Assembly (NCBI RefSeq): GCF_947489365.1
Contig: NZ_CANLDB010000006.1
Location: 230,756 to 294,755, forward strand
Length of the DNA stretch: 64,000 bases
Direction: 5' to 3'
Source of the DNA: an uncultured Nocardioides sp.
GTDB taxonomy: Bacteria > Actinomycetota > Actinomycetes > Propionibacteriales > Nocardioidaceae
Made by a program: the position numbers and the translations under genes
In this document: piece by piece, positions 1-8,534 of the stretch
Layout: each line of letters starts with the position of its first letter
How positions within the stretch are numbered: the stretch's first letter is position 1
The notes under the pieces: model-generated
Seen by the model: the letters and a program-made list of their open reading frames with translations, nothing else
What the model was told of the DNA's origin: nothing
The model's database searches: none

Positions 1-158
1 GCCTCCCGGACGAGGACGTCCGAGCCCTCGTCGGCGCGACCCTGGCCGGTCTCGTCGGCCGCGGCGCTCAGCGAGAACGCCGCGGTCAGCGACGCCGCGA
101 TCCCGAGCGTCGCGGTGACGGCCACGAGGCGCCGTCCTGCGGTGCGTGTGCTCCCCAT
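1..158 (-). CDS. Exported protein, N-terminus only (cut by window edge)
   Basis: Only the first 52 codons are present; the gene continues off the left edge. The ATG at 158 is preceded by GGAGG about 6 bases upstream. The protein begins with Arg-rich residues (MGSTRTAGRRLV), then a hydrophobic stretch (about residues 11-31) ending in SAAADE, a typical Sec signal peptide with likely cleavage after an Ala-rich site. The mature start is acidic (DETGQGRADEGSD). The product is probably secreted or surface-anchored, but nothing identifies its function. It is divergent from nhaA across a 223-bp gap. Confidence 0.7.
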   Translation of the reverse strand, partial: MGSTRTAGRRLVAVTATLGIAASLTAAFSLSAAADETGQGRADEGSDVLVRE

Positions 159-312
159 AGGGGACCTCCAGTCTGGTGTGGCGCCCGAGGCGCCCGGTCT
201 CTGCAGTACGAGCCGCGCCCCCGGGGGGCGGCTGTCCGGGGACACCCTGCCACGGCTCCTGCCCCGGATACCCGAGGTCGGGCGCGTCAAACCCCGGTGT
301 CCACCGATCGCC

Positions 313-318
313 TAGGAT
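313..318 (+). promoter_or_regulatory. Candidate -10 element (TAGGAT) for nhaA
   Basis: TAGGAT fits the actinobacterial TANNNT -10 consensus and lies 63 bases before the nhaA ATG, giving a leader of roughly 55-60 nt. No strong -35 was picked out. The rest of the 159-381 gap shows nothing else distinct. Confidence 0.4.
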
Positions 319-381
319 CGACTCCGGTGCGCCGGGAAGTCTGGTCGGCATGATGCCGCCGACCCCGCACGAGGGAGCTCC

Positions 382-1689
382 ATGACCGAGCCCGACCACC
401 GCCCGACCTCGAAGCAGCGCCTCCTGACCCGCGGGTCGTGGCTGGAGGACTCCCGCATCGCTCACGTGCTGCGGACCGAGACGGCGGGCGGCGTCCTGCT
501 GATCCTCGGCGCGCTGGTCGCGATCGTGTGGGCCAACACCCCCTGGGGTGACCTGTACGAGGCGGCTCGCGACGTCACCGTCGGCCCCGCGGCGCTCCAC
601 CTCGACCTGTCGATCGGCACCTGGGCGGCCGACGGCCTCCTCGCGATCTTCTTCTTCGTGGTCGGGCTCGAGCTCAAGAGGGAGTTCGTCGCCGGCGACC
701 TGCGGGACCCCCGCCGTGCGGCCCTGCCGATGGTGGCCGCGGTGGGCGGCATGACGGTGCCCGCCCTCATCTTCGTGGCGTGGAACCTCGGCGCGGACGG
801 TGACCTGCGGGGCTGGGCGATCCCGACCGCCACCGACATCGCGTTCGCGGTCGCGATCCTCGCGGTGATCAGCACGCACCTGCCGACCGGTCTGCGGACC
901 TTCCTGCTGACGCTGGCCGTCGTCGACGACCTGCTGGCCATCACCATCATCGCGCTCTTCTACACCGACGAGCTCGCGCCGCTGTTCCTCCTCGCCGCCC
1001 TGGTCCCCCTGGGTCTCTTCACGCTGCTGGTCCAGAAGCGGGTACGGCACCCGCTGCTGCTGATCCCGCTCGCCCTCCTCACCTGGGGCCTGGTGCACGA
1101 GTCCGGCGTGCACGCCACCGTCGCCGGCGTGCTCCTCGGGTTCGCCGTACCGGTGCTGGCCCGTGACGGCAGCGGACCCGACCACGGCATGGCCACCCAC
1201 TTCGAGCACCTGGTGCGCCCGATCTCCGCGGGGATCGCGGTCCCGGTGTTCGCCTTCTTCGCCGCCGGGGTGTCGGTGGGCGGCCTGTCGGGACTGATCG
1301 ACTCGGTGCGCGACCCGGTCGCGCTCGGCATCATCACCGGCCTCGTCGTCGGCAAGGTGGTCGGCATCGCCGGGTCGACCTGGCTCCTGGCGCGCTTCAC
1401 GAAGGCCGACCTGGACGACGACCTGGCGTGGACCGACGTCATCGGCATCTCGATGCTCGCCGGGATCGGGTTCACCGTGTCGTTGCTCATCGGCGAGCTC
1501 GCGTTCGGCCAGGGCAGCGAGCGTGACGAGCACGTGAAGGTCGGCGTGCTGCTGGGGTCGCTGACCTCGGTCGCGCTCGCCTCGGTCGTCCTGCGCCTCC
1601 GCAACGGCGTCTACCGCAGGATCGAGGAGCGCGAAGCCCTCGACGAGGACGCCGACGGGGTACCGGACGTCTACCAGCGCGGGACCTGA
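382..1689 (+). CDS. nhaA: Na+/H+ antiporter NhaA
   Basis: This 435-residue polytopic membrane protein exchanges cytoplasmic Na+ for external H+. Family signatures visible are [13 protein letters not shown] (about residues 91-103), TDIAFAV (from residue 151) and VVDDLLAI (from residue 180). The Asp residues of the last two motifs are the ion-binding carboxylates of NhaA. About 11-12 hydrophobic helices are spread to residue 405. The C-terminus is hydrophilic and acidic ([14 protein letters not shown]), reminiscent of a calcium-binding DxDxDG tail. A GAGGGAG ribosome site precedes the ATG at 382. It is a single gene with its own promoter. Confidence 0.95.
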   Translation: MTEPDHRPTSKQRLLTRGSWLEDSRIAHVLRTETAGGVLLILGALVAIVWANTPWGDLYEAARDVTVGPAALHLDLSIGTWAADGLLAIFFFVVGLELKREFVAGDLRDPRRAALPMVAAVGGMTVPALIFVAWNLGADGDLRGWAIPTATDIAFAVAILAVISTHLPTGLRTFLLTLAVVDDLLAITIIALFYTDELAPLFLLAALVPLGLFTLLVQKRVRHPLLLIPLALLTWGLVHESGVHATVAGVLLGFAVPVLARDGSGPDHGMATHFEHLVRPISAGIAVPVFAFFAAGVSVGGLSGLIDSVRDPVALGIITGLVVGKVVGIAGSTWLLARFTKADLDDDLAWTDVIGISMLAGIGFTVSLLIGELAFGQGSERDEHVKVGVLLGSLTSVALASVVLRLRNGVYRRIEEREALDEDADGVPDVYQRGT

Positions 1690-1715
1690 CCGCGCCCGCC
1701 ACGGCCCACCTTCTG

Positions 1716-1721
1716 TAGGGT
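1716..1721 (+). promoter_or_regulatory. Candidate -10 element (TAGGGT)
   Basis: TAGGGT lies 36 bases before the ATG of the small membrane protein gene at 1758, matching TANNNT. It implies a short leader of about 30 nt carrying the GAGGA ribosome site. Confidence 0.4.
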
Positions 1722-1757
1722 CGTGGCCGCACCACCGCCGCCGACTTGAGGACGCAG

Positions 1758-2162
1758 ATGGCACACGCACCGGCTCCGGACACCGAGCCCACCATCGGCA
1801 AGCTCGTCGCCGACGTCAGCAGGGACGTCTCGACCCTGGTCTCCAAGGAGATCCAGCTCGCGAAGTCCGAGCTCAAGGTCTCCGTGACCAACGGCGCCGT
1901 GGGCGTCGGCTTCTTCGCCGCGGCCGCCTTCATCGGCGTCCTGGCGATCATCATGCTGTCGGTCGCCATCGCCTACTTCATCAACTGGAACGGCGACGGG
2001 CTCGCGCTGCACTGGGCGTTCCTCATCGTCTTCGGCGGCTACCTCCTGATCGCGGCCCTGCTCGGGCTGCTCGGCCTCCGCAAGGTCAAGAAGGTCCGCG
2101 GCCCCGAGCGCGCCATCAAGCAGGCGCAGGACACCAAGAAGGCGCTGACCAACCGCTCGTAG
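1758..2162 (+). CDS. Holin-X-like small membrane protein (phage-holin superfamily III)
   Basis: The protein has 134 residues. An amphipathic N-terminal region (TIGKLVADVSRDVSTLVSKEIQLAKSELK) is followed by two hydrophobic helices (about residues 48-75 and 86-110) and a basic tail. This is the layout of the actinobacterial holin-X family, found as chromosomal single genes whose role is unclear. The name does not imply a prophage here. The ATG at 1758 has GAGGA at 1748-1752; an upstream in-frame TTG at 1746 is less likely. Confidence 0.7.
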   Translation: MAHAPAPDTEPTIGKLVADVSRDVSTLVSKEIQLAKSELKVSVTNGAVGVGFFAAAAFIGVLAIIMLSVAIAYFINWNGDGLALHWAFLIVFGGYLLIAALLGLLGLRKVKKVRGPERAIKQAQDTKKALTNRS

Positions 2163-2168
2163 CACTGT

Positions 2169-2207
2169 GTGTCGTCTCCGACTCGCCCACTGAGTCAGGG
2201 ACGACAC
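2169..2207. terminator. Hairpin between convergent genes, member of GTGTCGTC hairpin family
   Basis: Arms GTGTCGTC (2169-2176) and GACGACAC (2200-2207) enclose a second short pairing GACTC/GAGTC. It starts 7 bases after the holin-like gene's stop and lies between it and convergent marP, so it can end transcription from either side. The arm sequence is shared with hairpins at 39309-39349 and 40378-40416. Confidence 0.5.
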
Positions 2208-2231
2208 GCAGAGGTGCGACGGCCGTCGCGA

Positions 2232-2288
2232 CAGGGTGCGGGAGCTCGTGGCTCGGCCGTGGCCGGCCCCGCACCTCGATCTCCGGGC
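2232..2288 (-). repeat. Dispersed intergenic repeat, partial copy (family of the 122-bp tandem repeat)
   Basis: Read on the minus strand this carries the block GGAGATCGAGGTGCG followed by GGCCGGCCACGGCCGAGCC, as in the tandem units at 12777-13218. It lies just beyond the 3' end of marP. Related copies are at 34231-34376 and 50157-50225. Confidence 0.65.
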
Positions 2289-2291
2289 GGG

Positions 2292-3467
2292 TCAGCTGGT
2301 GCAGGTGCCGGTGTCGACCGGAGAGCCGTTGCTGACGCCGGTGGCGGCGGAGGCCGCGACCTGGTCGGCGGTCAGCGCGTAGCCGGTGTCGGCGTCGTTG
2401 ACCGACGCCGCGAAGACCATGCCGAGCACGTTGCCGGTCGAGGACACGATGGGGCCGCCCGAGTTGCCGGGGCGGACCAGCGCGCGCAGCGAGAAGACGT
2501 CGCGGATGACGGTCCCCTCGCCGTAGATGTCGGGCGAGCGCAGCGACTGCTGGGCGCGGACGCGGCCCGGCTGGACGTCGTACGGGCCGTCCTCGGGGTA
2601 GCCGAGCACGGCGACGCCCTGGCCGCGGCGTCCCTCGGTGCTGAACTCCAGCGTCGGCCGGTCCTGGTCGTCGAGGGCGAGGACGGCGATGTCGAGGCCG
2701 GGGTCGTAGAGGACGACGTCCGCGGCGACCGTCGTGTCGCCGACCTCCACCTCGGGGTCGTCGACGCCGGCGACGACGTGGGCGTTGGTCATGAGCCGGT
2801 CGTCGGCGTACAGGAAGCCGCTGCCCTCCACGCCGCGCCCGCAGTCGTTCTGGCCGCGGACCTTCAGCACGCTCTCGGCGGCGTCCACGACGTCGGGGTC
2901 GGTGAGCAGGCGGCGCGGACCGGGGCCGACCTCACGGATCTGCTCGTCGGCGAACGGCTCGAGGTAGCGCGGGAAGAACGTCGTCCCGACGACGCCGTTG
3001 AAGGCCTGGAGCGCCTGGCCGGCCTGGCTCGGCAGCACGCGGTCGACCTCCGAGAGGATGGTCGAGTCGCGCACCAGCGGGGTGACCGCGCCGATGCGGC
3101 TGCCGGTCACCGCGAGGCCGAGGGCCCAGGCGACGACCAGGACCGCGGCGGCGGAGAGGACCGCACCGCCGACGGCGTCCAGTGCCCGGGCGGGCTGCCA
3201 GGTGACGCGGTCGCGGAGGCGGGCGCCGGTGTACTGCATCGACGCCTGGCCCAGCGTCGCGCCGAGGATGACGATGAACAGGGCGCCGAGCGAGACCCAG
3301 AGCGAGGGGTCGGCGTCGCCGAGCGCGATCGGGGCCAGCACGATCCCGAGCAGGCCACCGAGCAGCAGGCCCACCGTGGCGAAGGCGCCGGTGATGAAGC
3401 CCTGCCAGTAGCCGGAGAGCGCGTAGGCGCCGAGGAGGACGACGAGCAACCAGTCCAGCAGGTTCAC
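2292..3467 (-). CDS. marP: MarP-like membrane serine protease (CvpA-type membrane domain plus trypsin-like domain)
   Basis: The protein has 391 residues. Four hydrophobic helices (about residues 5-120) resemble a CvpA/colicin-V-production membrane domain. A chymotrypsin-fold protease domain follows, with catalytic His230 (TNAHVV), Asp259 (GLDIAVL) and Ser336 (PGNSGGP). Cys209 and Cys389 sit where MarP (M. tuberculosis Rv3671c) has its activating disulfide. MarP is a periplasmic protease needed for acid and oxidative resistance in mycobacteria; the same role here is inference. The GTG start overlaps the upstream NUDIX stop (GTGA, 3464-3467). It is the last gene of the nth operon. Confidence 0.9.
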   Translation of the reverse strand: MNLLDWLLVVLLGAYALSGYWQGFITGAFATVGLLLGGLLGIVLAPIALGDADPSLWVSLGALFIVILGATLGQASMQYTGARLRDRVTWQPARALDAVGGAVLSAAAVLVVAWALGLAVTGSRIGAVTPLVRDSTILSEVDRVLPSQAGQALQAFNGVVGTTFFPRYLEPFADEQIREVGPGPRRLLTDPDVVDAAESVLKVRGQNDCGRGVEGSGFLYADDRLMTNAHVVAGVDDPEVEVGDTTVAADVVLYDPGLDIAVLALDDQDRPTLEFSTEGRRGQGVAVLGYPEDGPYDVQPGRVRAQQSLRSPDIYGEGTVIRDVFSLRALVRPGNSGGPIVSSTGNVLGMVFAASVNDADTGYALTADQVAASAATGVSNGSPVDTGTCTS

Positions 3468-4258
3468 CGTGCCTCCTCCGCCGGGCTCGCGCCGATCGTG
3501 CCAGACCGGACCGACGGTCCCGGCTCACCCCCCGTCGGCCTGTCGTCGGCGGGCGAGGCGGGGGCCTCGTGGCCGAGCTCGCGCAGCGCCCGCGGGCTGA
3601 GCCGGACGCGCTCGCCGTCGGGGACCATGTGGTCGGGGAGGTCCTCGACGACCGAGTCGTCCCAGGGCCGGGTCCAGCCGACGTGCTCGAAGGTCTTGGC
3701 CAGGATCCCGCCGGTGAAGCCCCACAGGACGACGTCGCGGTCGGGGCCGATGTGGAACGCCGGGCCCTGGAACCCGCTCGGGTGACGCACCGTGTAGCGG
3801 GTCGCGGGGTCGAGGAGGTGCGCCAGCGACTCCCGGTGGATCGCGTGGACCTCGGCGGGGCTGCGGACCTCCAGCGGCCCGGGGGTGTGCCAGTAGGCCA
3901 GCACGGGGGTGACGGCGGCGTTCGACGGCGGCATCCACAGCTCGGGCAGGCGGCCGAAGACCTCGACGCCGTCGGGCTGGAGCCCGATCTCCTCCCACGC
4001 CTCGCGGAGGGCCGCCTCCTCGACGGTCTCCCCCGGCTCGAGGGCGCCGCCGGCGAAGGAGACCTGCCCGGGGTGGGAGCGCATGCCGTGGGCGCGCTCG
4101 GTGAGGACCACCTCGGGGCCGTCGTCGCCGTCCGCGAACAGGACGAGGACCGCGCAGGGCCGCGCGTTCTCGCCGGGCGGGACGGTGAAGCGGGTGAGCT
4201 GCTCGGCGGTCATCGTGCGGGCGCCGTCCTCGATCGGGCGGAGCCAGTCCGGGATCAC
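3464..4258 (-). CDS. NUDIX hydrolase, CoA-pyrophosphatase-like
   Basis: The protein has 264 residues. The NUDIX box is clear: GGALEPGETVEEAALREAWEE (about residues 76-96) with the REAWEEIG core, preceded by an SHPGQVSFAGG motif typical of CoA-diphosphatase-type (NudL/YeaB) members. Cleavage of a nucleoside-diphosphate-linked substrate such as CoA is the family expectation; the true substrate cannot be read. The GTG at 4258 overlaps the stop of the upstream thioredoxin-like gene (GTGA). Longer in-frame readings upstream run into that gene and are rejected. Its place between the thioredoxin-like gene and marP matches the mycobacterial order. Confidence 0.85.
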   Translation of the reverse strand: MIPDWLRPIEDGARTMTAEQLTRFTVPPGENARPCAVLVLFADGDDGPEVVLTERAHGMRSHPGQVSFAGGALEPGETVEEAALREAWEEIGLQPDGVEVFGRLPELWMPPSNAAVTPVLAYWHTPGPLEVRSPAEVHAIHRESLAHLLDPATRYTVRHPSGFQGPAFHIGPDRDVVLWGFTGGILAKTFEHVGWTRPWDDSVVEDLPDHMVPDGERVRLSPRALRELGHEAPASPADDRPTGGEPGPSVRSGTIGASPAEEAR

Positions 4259-4893
4259 AGGCTGGTCCCGAGGTGCTCGTCGACCAGGTCCTTGAGCTCG
4301 TCCGGCGAGTCGATGATGACGAACTCCCGGTGCGCCACCCGGCCCTCGGCGTCGACGAACATGAGGAAGGGGATGCCGGCCAGCCGCGGGAACGGTTCCT
4401 GGCCGTCGACCGCCCCACCCGGGTCGGCGAGCTGCGGGTACGTCGCGCCGGTCTCGCCGAGGAAGCTCATCGCGTCGTCCACCTGCGGGTCCTGGTAGTC
4501 GATGCCGAGCACGGACACCTCGTCCCCGTAGCGCTGGTGGAACTTCTCGAGCTCGGGCATCTCGTCCCGACAGGGCTTGCACCACTGGGCCCAGACGCTG
4601 ATCACCAGCGGGCCGCGCAGCTCGGACAGGTCGACCGAGGGGCCGCCCCCGAGGCACTCCAGGGTGAGCTCGGGCAGCTCCCCGTCGCCGTCGTCGGTCC
4701 TCGGACAGTCCTCGATGCCGGCGGCCTGCTTGGCCTCGCGCAGCGCCGGGGTGTCGACGTCCACGTCCGGAGGGCCCATCGCGGGGATGGACCAGTTGCT
4801 GCCACCGTCCTCGCCGGAGCAGGCGACGAGGCCCGCCCCGACGACGGCGAGGACGGCGACGAGGACGGCGACCCGGCGTACGGTCCGGCTCAC
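4255..4893 (-). CDS. TlpA/ResA-like thioredoxin-fold lipoprotein
   Basis: The protein has 212 residues. The N-terminus is a lipoprotein signal ([15 protein letters not shown]...) with lipobox LVAC and lipidated Cys25. The redox motif is WCKPC in [20 protein letters not shown], the TlpA/ResA form of CxxC. It should work outside the membrane in thiol-disulfide exchange. The GTG at 4893 overlaps the nth stop (GTGA). A start at 4965 would lie inside nth and give a poor signal peptide, so 4893 is preferred. Confidence 0.85.
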   Translation of the reverse strand: MSRTVRRVAVLVAVLAVVGAGLVACSGEDGGSNWSIPAMGPPDVDVDTPALREAKQAAGIEDCPRTDDGDGELPELTLECLGGGPSVDLSELRGPLVISVWAQWCKPCRDEMPELEKFHQRYGDEVSVLGIDYQDPQVDDAMSFLGETGATYPQLADPGGAVDGQEPFPRLAGIPFLMFVDAEGRVAHREFVIIDSPDELKDLVDEHLGTSL

Positions 4894-5582
4894 GCGGGGC
4901 CCTGGGTCTTCACGAGCTTCTGGGCGGTCTCGGCGTCGGTCGGTCCCTCGCCGTACGACGGGCACCAGCGGGCGAGCGGGCAGGCGCCGCAGGCGGGCTT
5001 CTTCGCGTGGCAGCGGCGGCGGCCGTGCCAGATGACCTGGTGGTCGAGCTTCACCCAGTCCTTCTTCGGGAACAGCGCGCCGACCTCGTGCTCGACCTTG
5101 ACCGGGTCGGTCTCGGTGGTCCAGCCGAAGCGGCGGGCGAGGCGCCCAAAGTGGGTGTCGACGGTGATCCCGGGGATCCCGAAGGCGTCGCCGAGGACGA
5201 CGTTCGCGGTCTTGCGGCCGACGCCGGGGAGCTTGACCAGGTCCTCCATGCGCGGCGGGACCTCGCCGCCGTGGTGCTCGACGAGCTGCGCCGACAGCTT
5301 GAGCATCGACTCGGTCTTGGCGCGGAAGAACCCCAGCGGGCCGAGGATGCCCTCGAGCTTCTCGCGGTCCGCGGCCGCCATCGCCTCGGCGTCCGGGTAG
5401 GTCCCGAAGAGCACCGGCCGGACGGCGTTGACCCGCCGGTCGGTGGTCTGCGCGGAGAGCACGGTGACGCAGAGCAGCTCGAAGGGGTTCGCGAAGTCGA
5501 GCTCGCAGTGCGCGTCGGGGTAGGTCTCCGCGAGGACCCGGTTCATCTTCCGGGCCCGGCGGACCAAGGAGGTGTCGGGCAC
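4890..5582 (-). CDS. nth: Endonuclease III (DNA glycosylase/AP lyase)
   Basis: The enzyme removes oxidised pyrimidines in base-excision repair. The 230 residues show the helix-hairpin-helix [13 protein letters not shown] with the catalytic Lys, followed by the catalytic Asp in [12 protein letters not shown]. The C-terminal [4Fe-4S] site is C-x6-C-x2-C-x5-C ([17 protein letters not shown]). The GTG at 5582 is chosen because it avoids overlap with the gene ending at 5614; a GTG at 5636 would add 18 residues and overlap it. It is first in the four-gene overlapping operon nth-tlpA-NUDIX-marP. Confidence 0.93.
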   Translation of the reverse strand: MPDTSLVRRARKMNRVLAETYPDAHCELDFANPFELLCVTVLSAQTTDRRVNAVRPVLFGTYPDAEAMAAADREKLEGILGPLGFFRAKTESMLKLSAQLVEHHGGEVPPRMEDLVKLPGVGRKTANVVLGDAFGIPGITVDTHFGRLARRFGWTTETDPVKVEHEVGALFPKKDWVKLDHQVIWHGRRRCHAKKPACGACPLARWCPSYGEGPTDAETAQKLVKTQGPA

Positions 5583-5613
5583 GGCCCCAGGGTACGGAGT
5601 GCGCCGAGGGGCC

Positions 5614-7128
5614 TCAGTCCACGACCCGCGAGCCACGCCGCAGCCACCACCGGGCGGCGCCGCGGACGTCGGGGCGCTCGTGGGACAGCCAGTCGGCGAG
5701 GACGGGGTGGCCGGTCATGCCGGCGCAGTAGATCGCCGCCGCGGGGAAGCCGGGCTGCGACGTCTCCGCCGCGAGCACCTCGGTGGGCACCGGGTGGCCC
5801 GCCGACCCCGCGATGCGCAGACCGGCGGAGCGCAGGTCCTCCTCGCCACCCGGGGCGATCCAGCGGTCGACCTGGGGCAGGACGGTGCCCGGCAGCATGC
5901 CCGGCAGCCGGCGCAGGATCCGCGCGCGCAGGACGCCGTCCTCCTCCGACTCGGCCATCGCGGCCAGCTCGCGACCGACCTCGTGGGCGAGGTCGGGCAG
6001 CCCGCCGAGGAGCATGTACGACGTCACCGCGTGCGTCTCCCGGGGACTCACCGCGGAGTCGAACAGCAGTCGGGCGAGCATCGGGTCCGCCGCCGGTAGG
6101 CCGATCCGCGCGGCCACGGCCTCCGCCCGGCCCCGGCAGTGCAGCCAGTGCGCGTTGGTGCGGCTGCGGCTCCAGTCGCGGACGACCGGCTTCGGCGCGA
6201 GGGTCCGCGTCAGGTGGACGTCGACGGCCCGCCAGGCCCCCGCCGGGACGAGCCGCAGGAGGTGGCTGAGCCACTCCCAGCGCGTCGACTGCGGGGTGGA
6301 CGCGTCGAAGCGGCGGGCGAGCTCGGGCAGGAGCGACGTCCAGAAGTCGGGCTCGCTCGTGACCGCGGCGGACGCCTCGACCCCCAGCGCGCCGGCCACG
6401 ACCAGGCGGTCACGGTCGGACTCGAGCAGCTCCAGGAACCACGCGATCGCCTCCGGCGTGTGGCGCTCGCCGACGGCGCTCACGAGGTCGGCGATGGCCT
6501 GCACGTCCGGGTCGGCCACCCACGCCCGGGCGCGGTCGATCACCAGGCCGCCGTACCCGCCGCAGCGCAGCAGTGCCAGCGCCTCGTAGCGGGCGACGTA
6601 CCCCAGGCCGGCGGAGCGCGACAGCTCCCCGATGAGCCGCACGACGAGCGACGAGGCCATCGAGAAGGGCAGGCTGATGCCTCCGTGCACGGCCATGAGG
6701 CGCGCCCACCGCAGCCACTCGCCGGCCCGGGTGGGGATGCCGTCGTCCAGCAGACGCTCGGTGAGGGCCGACAGCACCGCCGGGTCCGGCGGGGGCCCGG
6801 GCGTGGCGCGCTCCTTCGGGCTCACCGTGGGGAAGGTGCGGCACAGCACCTCGACGGGGGCGAGCAGCTGGCCCTCCCGCAGGCCCAACGCGCGCTCGCA
6901 GGCCAGGACCACGTCCGCGTCGCGCAGCGTCCCGGCCTCCAGCCGCTGGACCCGCGCGGTCGGGTACTCGGTCGCCCGGGCCATGTCGTCGATCCGCCGC
7001 AGCGCGGTCCCGCCGTACAGGCGCCGAGCGGTGCGCATCAGCCAGCCCATCCGGGCGGCGACGTCCGGCAGGGCCCCGTTGAGAGGACTCTCGTCCTCGT
7101 GCTGGTTGGCGCTGCGACCGGCCGCCAT
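5614..7128 (-). CDS. HTH protein with large C-terminal helical domain, function unknown
   Basis: The protein has 504 residues. The N-terminal 90 residues look like an XRE-type helix-turn-helix ([13 protein letters not shown]...[32 protein letters not shown]). The remaining 400 residues are Leu/Ala/Arg-rich with repeated short helices (for example [41 protein letters not shown]), suggesting HEAT-like or TPR-like packing. I do not recognise the family by name. The ATG at 7128 has a strong GGGAGGTGA site. It lies between nth and crp and is divergent from crp; a palindrome 35 bases upstream may be its operator. A regulator sensing a ligand or partner through the helical domain is inference. Confidence 0.75.
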   Translation of the reverse strand: MAAGRSANQHEDESPLNGALPDVAARMGWLMRTARRLYGGTALRRIDDMARATEYPTARVQRLEAGTLRDADVVLACERALGLREGQLLAPVEVLCRTFPTVSPKERATPGPPPDPAVLSALTERLLDDGIPTRAGEWLRWARLMAVHGGISLPFSMASSLVVRLIGELSRSAGLGYVARYEALALLRCGGYGGLVIDRARAWVADPDVQAIADLVSAVGERHTPEAIAWFLELLESDRDRLVVAGALGVEASAAVTSEPDFWTSLLPELARRFDASTPQSTRWEWLSHLLRLVPAGAWRAVDVHLTRTLAPKPVVRDWSRSRTNAHWLHCRGRAEAVAARIGLPAADPMLARLLFDSAVSPRETHAVTSYMLLGGLPDLAHEVGRELAAMAESEEDGVLRARILRRLPGMLPGTVLPQVDRWIAPGGEEDLRSAGLRIAGSAGHPVPTEVLAAETSQPGFPAAAIYCAGMTGHPVLADWLSHERPDVRGAARWWLRRGSRVVD

Positions 7129-7162
7129 GCGTCACCTCCCCCGACGACACCGGCCCCATACC

Positions 7163-7184
7163 GGTGTCTCGTGCACGCGACACC
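7163..7184. promoter_or_regulatory. Near-perfect palindrome, candidate operator of the HTH gene
   Basis: GGTGTC and GACACC flank a GTGCAC core in a 22-bp dyad with one mismatched pair on each side of the core. It begins 35 bases upstream of the HTH gene's ATG in the divergent HTH/crp spacer. A second small dyad (ACCGG/CCGGT) adjoins it at 7149-7165. Confidence 0.45.
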
Positions 7185-7252
7185 GATGATGCGCCACCCA
7201 GGTGCGCCCCGCCAGCCCCGCCGGGCGTTCGCCGGACCCGGCGGGCGCTGGA

Positions 7253-7258
7253 TAGGAT
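7253..7258 (+). promoter_or_regulatory. Candidate -10 element (TAGGAT) for crp
   Basis: TAGGAT matches TANNNT and lies 65 bases upstream of the crp GTG, giving a leader that contains the TGGAGG ribosome site. No clear TGTGA-N6-TCACA CRP site was seen in the spacer. Confidence 0.35.
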
Positions 7259-7317
7259 CATGAGAAGAGTCATACCGACGGTCGGTCCGATCACCGGGCC
7301 GCGTGAGTGGAGGCAGC

Positions 7318-7995
7318 GTGAACCACGACGTACTTCGTCAGGCGCCGCTGTTCAGCGCCCTGGACGACGAGGCGGCCACCGCGCTGCTCGGCAACCTCGC
7401 GGAGAGCACGCTGTCCCGCGGCGAGGCGCTCTTCCACGAGGGTGACGTCGGCGACAAGCTGTACGTCGTCCTGGACGGCAAGGTGAAGCTCGGCCGCACC
7501 TCCTCCGACGGTCGCGAGAACCTGCTGGCGGTCCTCGGGCCCGGCCAGATGTTCGGCGAGCTGTCGCTCTTCGACCCCGGCCCGCGCTCGGCCACGGTCA
7601 CCGCGGTCACGGACGCGCGCTTCGCGTCGCTGTCCCACGAGGACCTGCTGCGCTGGCTCGAGGGTCGCCCGATGGTCGCCCGCGGCCTGCTCTCGCAGCT
7701 CGCCGCCCGCCTGCGCAAGGCGAACGACGTCGTCGCCGACCTCGTCTTCTCCGACGTGCCCGGCCGTGTCGCCAAGGCGCTGCTGGACCTCGCCGACCGC
7801 TTCGGCCGCACCGCCGACGACGGCGTCCACGTGCACCACGACCTCACGCAGGAGGAGCTCGCCCAGCTGGTCGGCGCCTCCCGCGAGACCGTCAACAAGG
7901 CGCTCGCCGATTTCGCCTCGCGCGGCTGGCTCCGCCTGGAGCCCCGCTCCGTGGTGATCATGGACATCGAGCGGCTGGGGCGTCGGTCGAGGTAG
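7318..7995 (+). CDS. crp: cAMP receptor protein, Crp/Fnr family global regulator
   Basis: The protein has 225 residues. The cyclic-nucleotide-binding beta-roll covers about residues 10-120; MFGELSLFDPGPRSATV holds the cAMP phosphate-binding Glu/Arg region. A winged helix-turn-helix lies near the C-terminus with recognition segment LVGASRETVNKALADF. The PGRVAKALLDL and DLTQEELAQL stretches closely resemble M. tuberculosis CRP (Rv3676, remembered as 224 aa). The GTG at 7318 has TGGAGG 5 bases upstream. It is convergent with a small membrane protein gene 6 bases away. Confidence 0.93.
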   Translation: MNHDVLRQAPLFSALDDEAATALLGNLAESTLSRGEALFHEGDVGDKLYVVLDGKVKLGRTSSDGRENLLAVLGPGQMFGELSLFDPGPRSATVTAVTDARFASLSHEDLLRWLEGRPMVARGLLSQLAARLRKANDVVADLVFSDVPGRVAKALLDLADRFGRTADDGVHVHHDLTQEELAQLVGASRETVNKALADFASRGWLRLEPRSVVIMDIERLGRRSR

Positions 7996-8001
7996 GTCCG
8001 C

Positions 8002-8436
8002 TCAGCGACGGGCGACCGGCATCCCCCACGCGAGCGCCGGGACGGCGACCGCAGCGACGAGCACGTGCATCACCATCAGCGCGCCCACGCCGAGGGCATC
8101 GGCGCCGGGTTCGCCGCTGACGAGCAGGAGCGCGTCGGGCACGAGGCTGACGGTGACGACGGTCGGGACGAGCCAGGTCAGGACCGCACGCGGGTCCCGC
8201 GCCCGCCGGCGTACGACGGCCCACCCGACGGCGCCCGCGAGGACGCCGACCGCGGTGGCGACGACGTAACCCGGCGCCTGCAGGGGCGCGAAGTCGGGCG
8301 AGGCGCCGAGCGCGGCCGCCGCGAGGGCGACGAGGGTGGTGACGACGGCGCCGGCCGCGACGGCGGCGGCGATGCCGGCGACGACGCGGCCGGTCGTCGT
8401 GGTGGTCGGGGTGCTGGTCTGCTGGAGAGTGGTCAT
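8002..8436 (-). CDS. Small four-helix membrane protein (DUF6069-like)
   Basis: The protein has 144 residues with four predicted membrane helices and a Thr-rich N-terminus. The pattern (SPDFAPLQAPGYVVATAVGVLAGAVGWAVVRRRARDP...) recalls the DUF6069 family of actinobacterial membrane proteins; this is recognition from memory at moderate certainty. The ATG at 8436 is chosen over an in-frame GTG at 8454; neither has a strong ribosome site. Function unknown. Confidence 0.6.
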   Translation of the reverse strand: MTTLQQTSTPTTTTTGRVVAGIAAAVAAGAVVTTLVALAAAALGASPDFAPLQAPGYVVATAVGVLAGAVGWAVVRRRARDPRAVLTWLVPTVVTVSLVPDALLLVSGEPGADALGVGALMVMHVLVAAVAVPALAWGMPVARR

Positions 8437-8534
8437 GCCGACCAGCCTGGTCACCGTGGACGGCGGGCGCGTCCGACGCGGGGCGGTCCCGGCCTACGCA
8501 GATTCGCGTATGAGGGACTGCCCTGTCCGACTCC

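Noticed and set aside
1758..2162. Prophage remnant suggested by a holin-like protein
   Set aside because: The gene is a single chromosomal holin-X-like gene between housekeeping genes; no other phage function or attachment site was seen.
2169..3785. Long plus-strand reading frame (538 codons)
   Set aside because: It lies antisense to marP and the NUDIX gene, has Arg/Gly/Val-rich shadow composition, and no domain is visible; marP has a complete catalytic triad.
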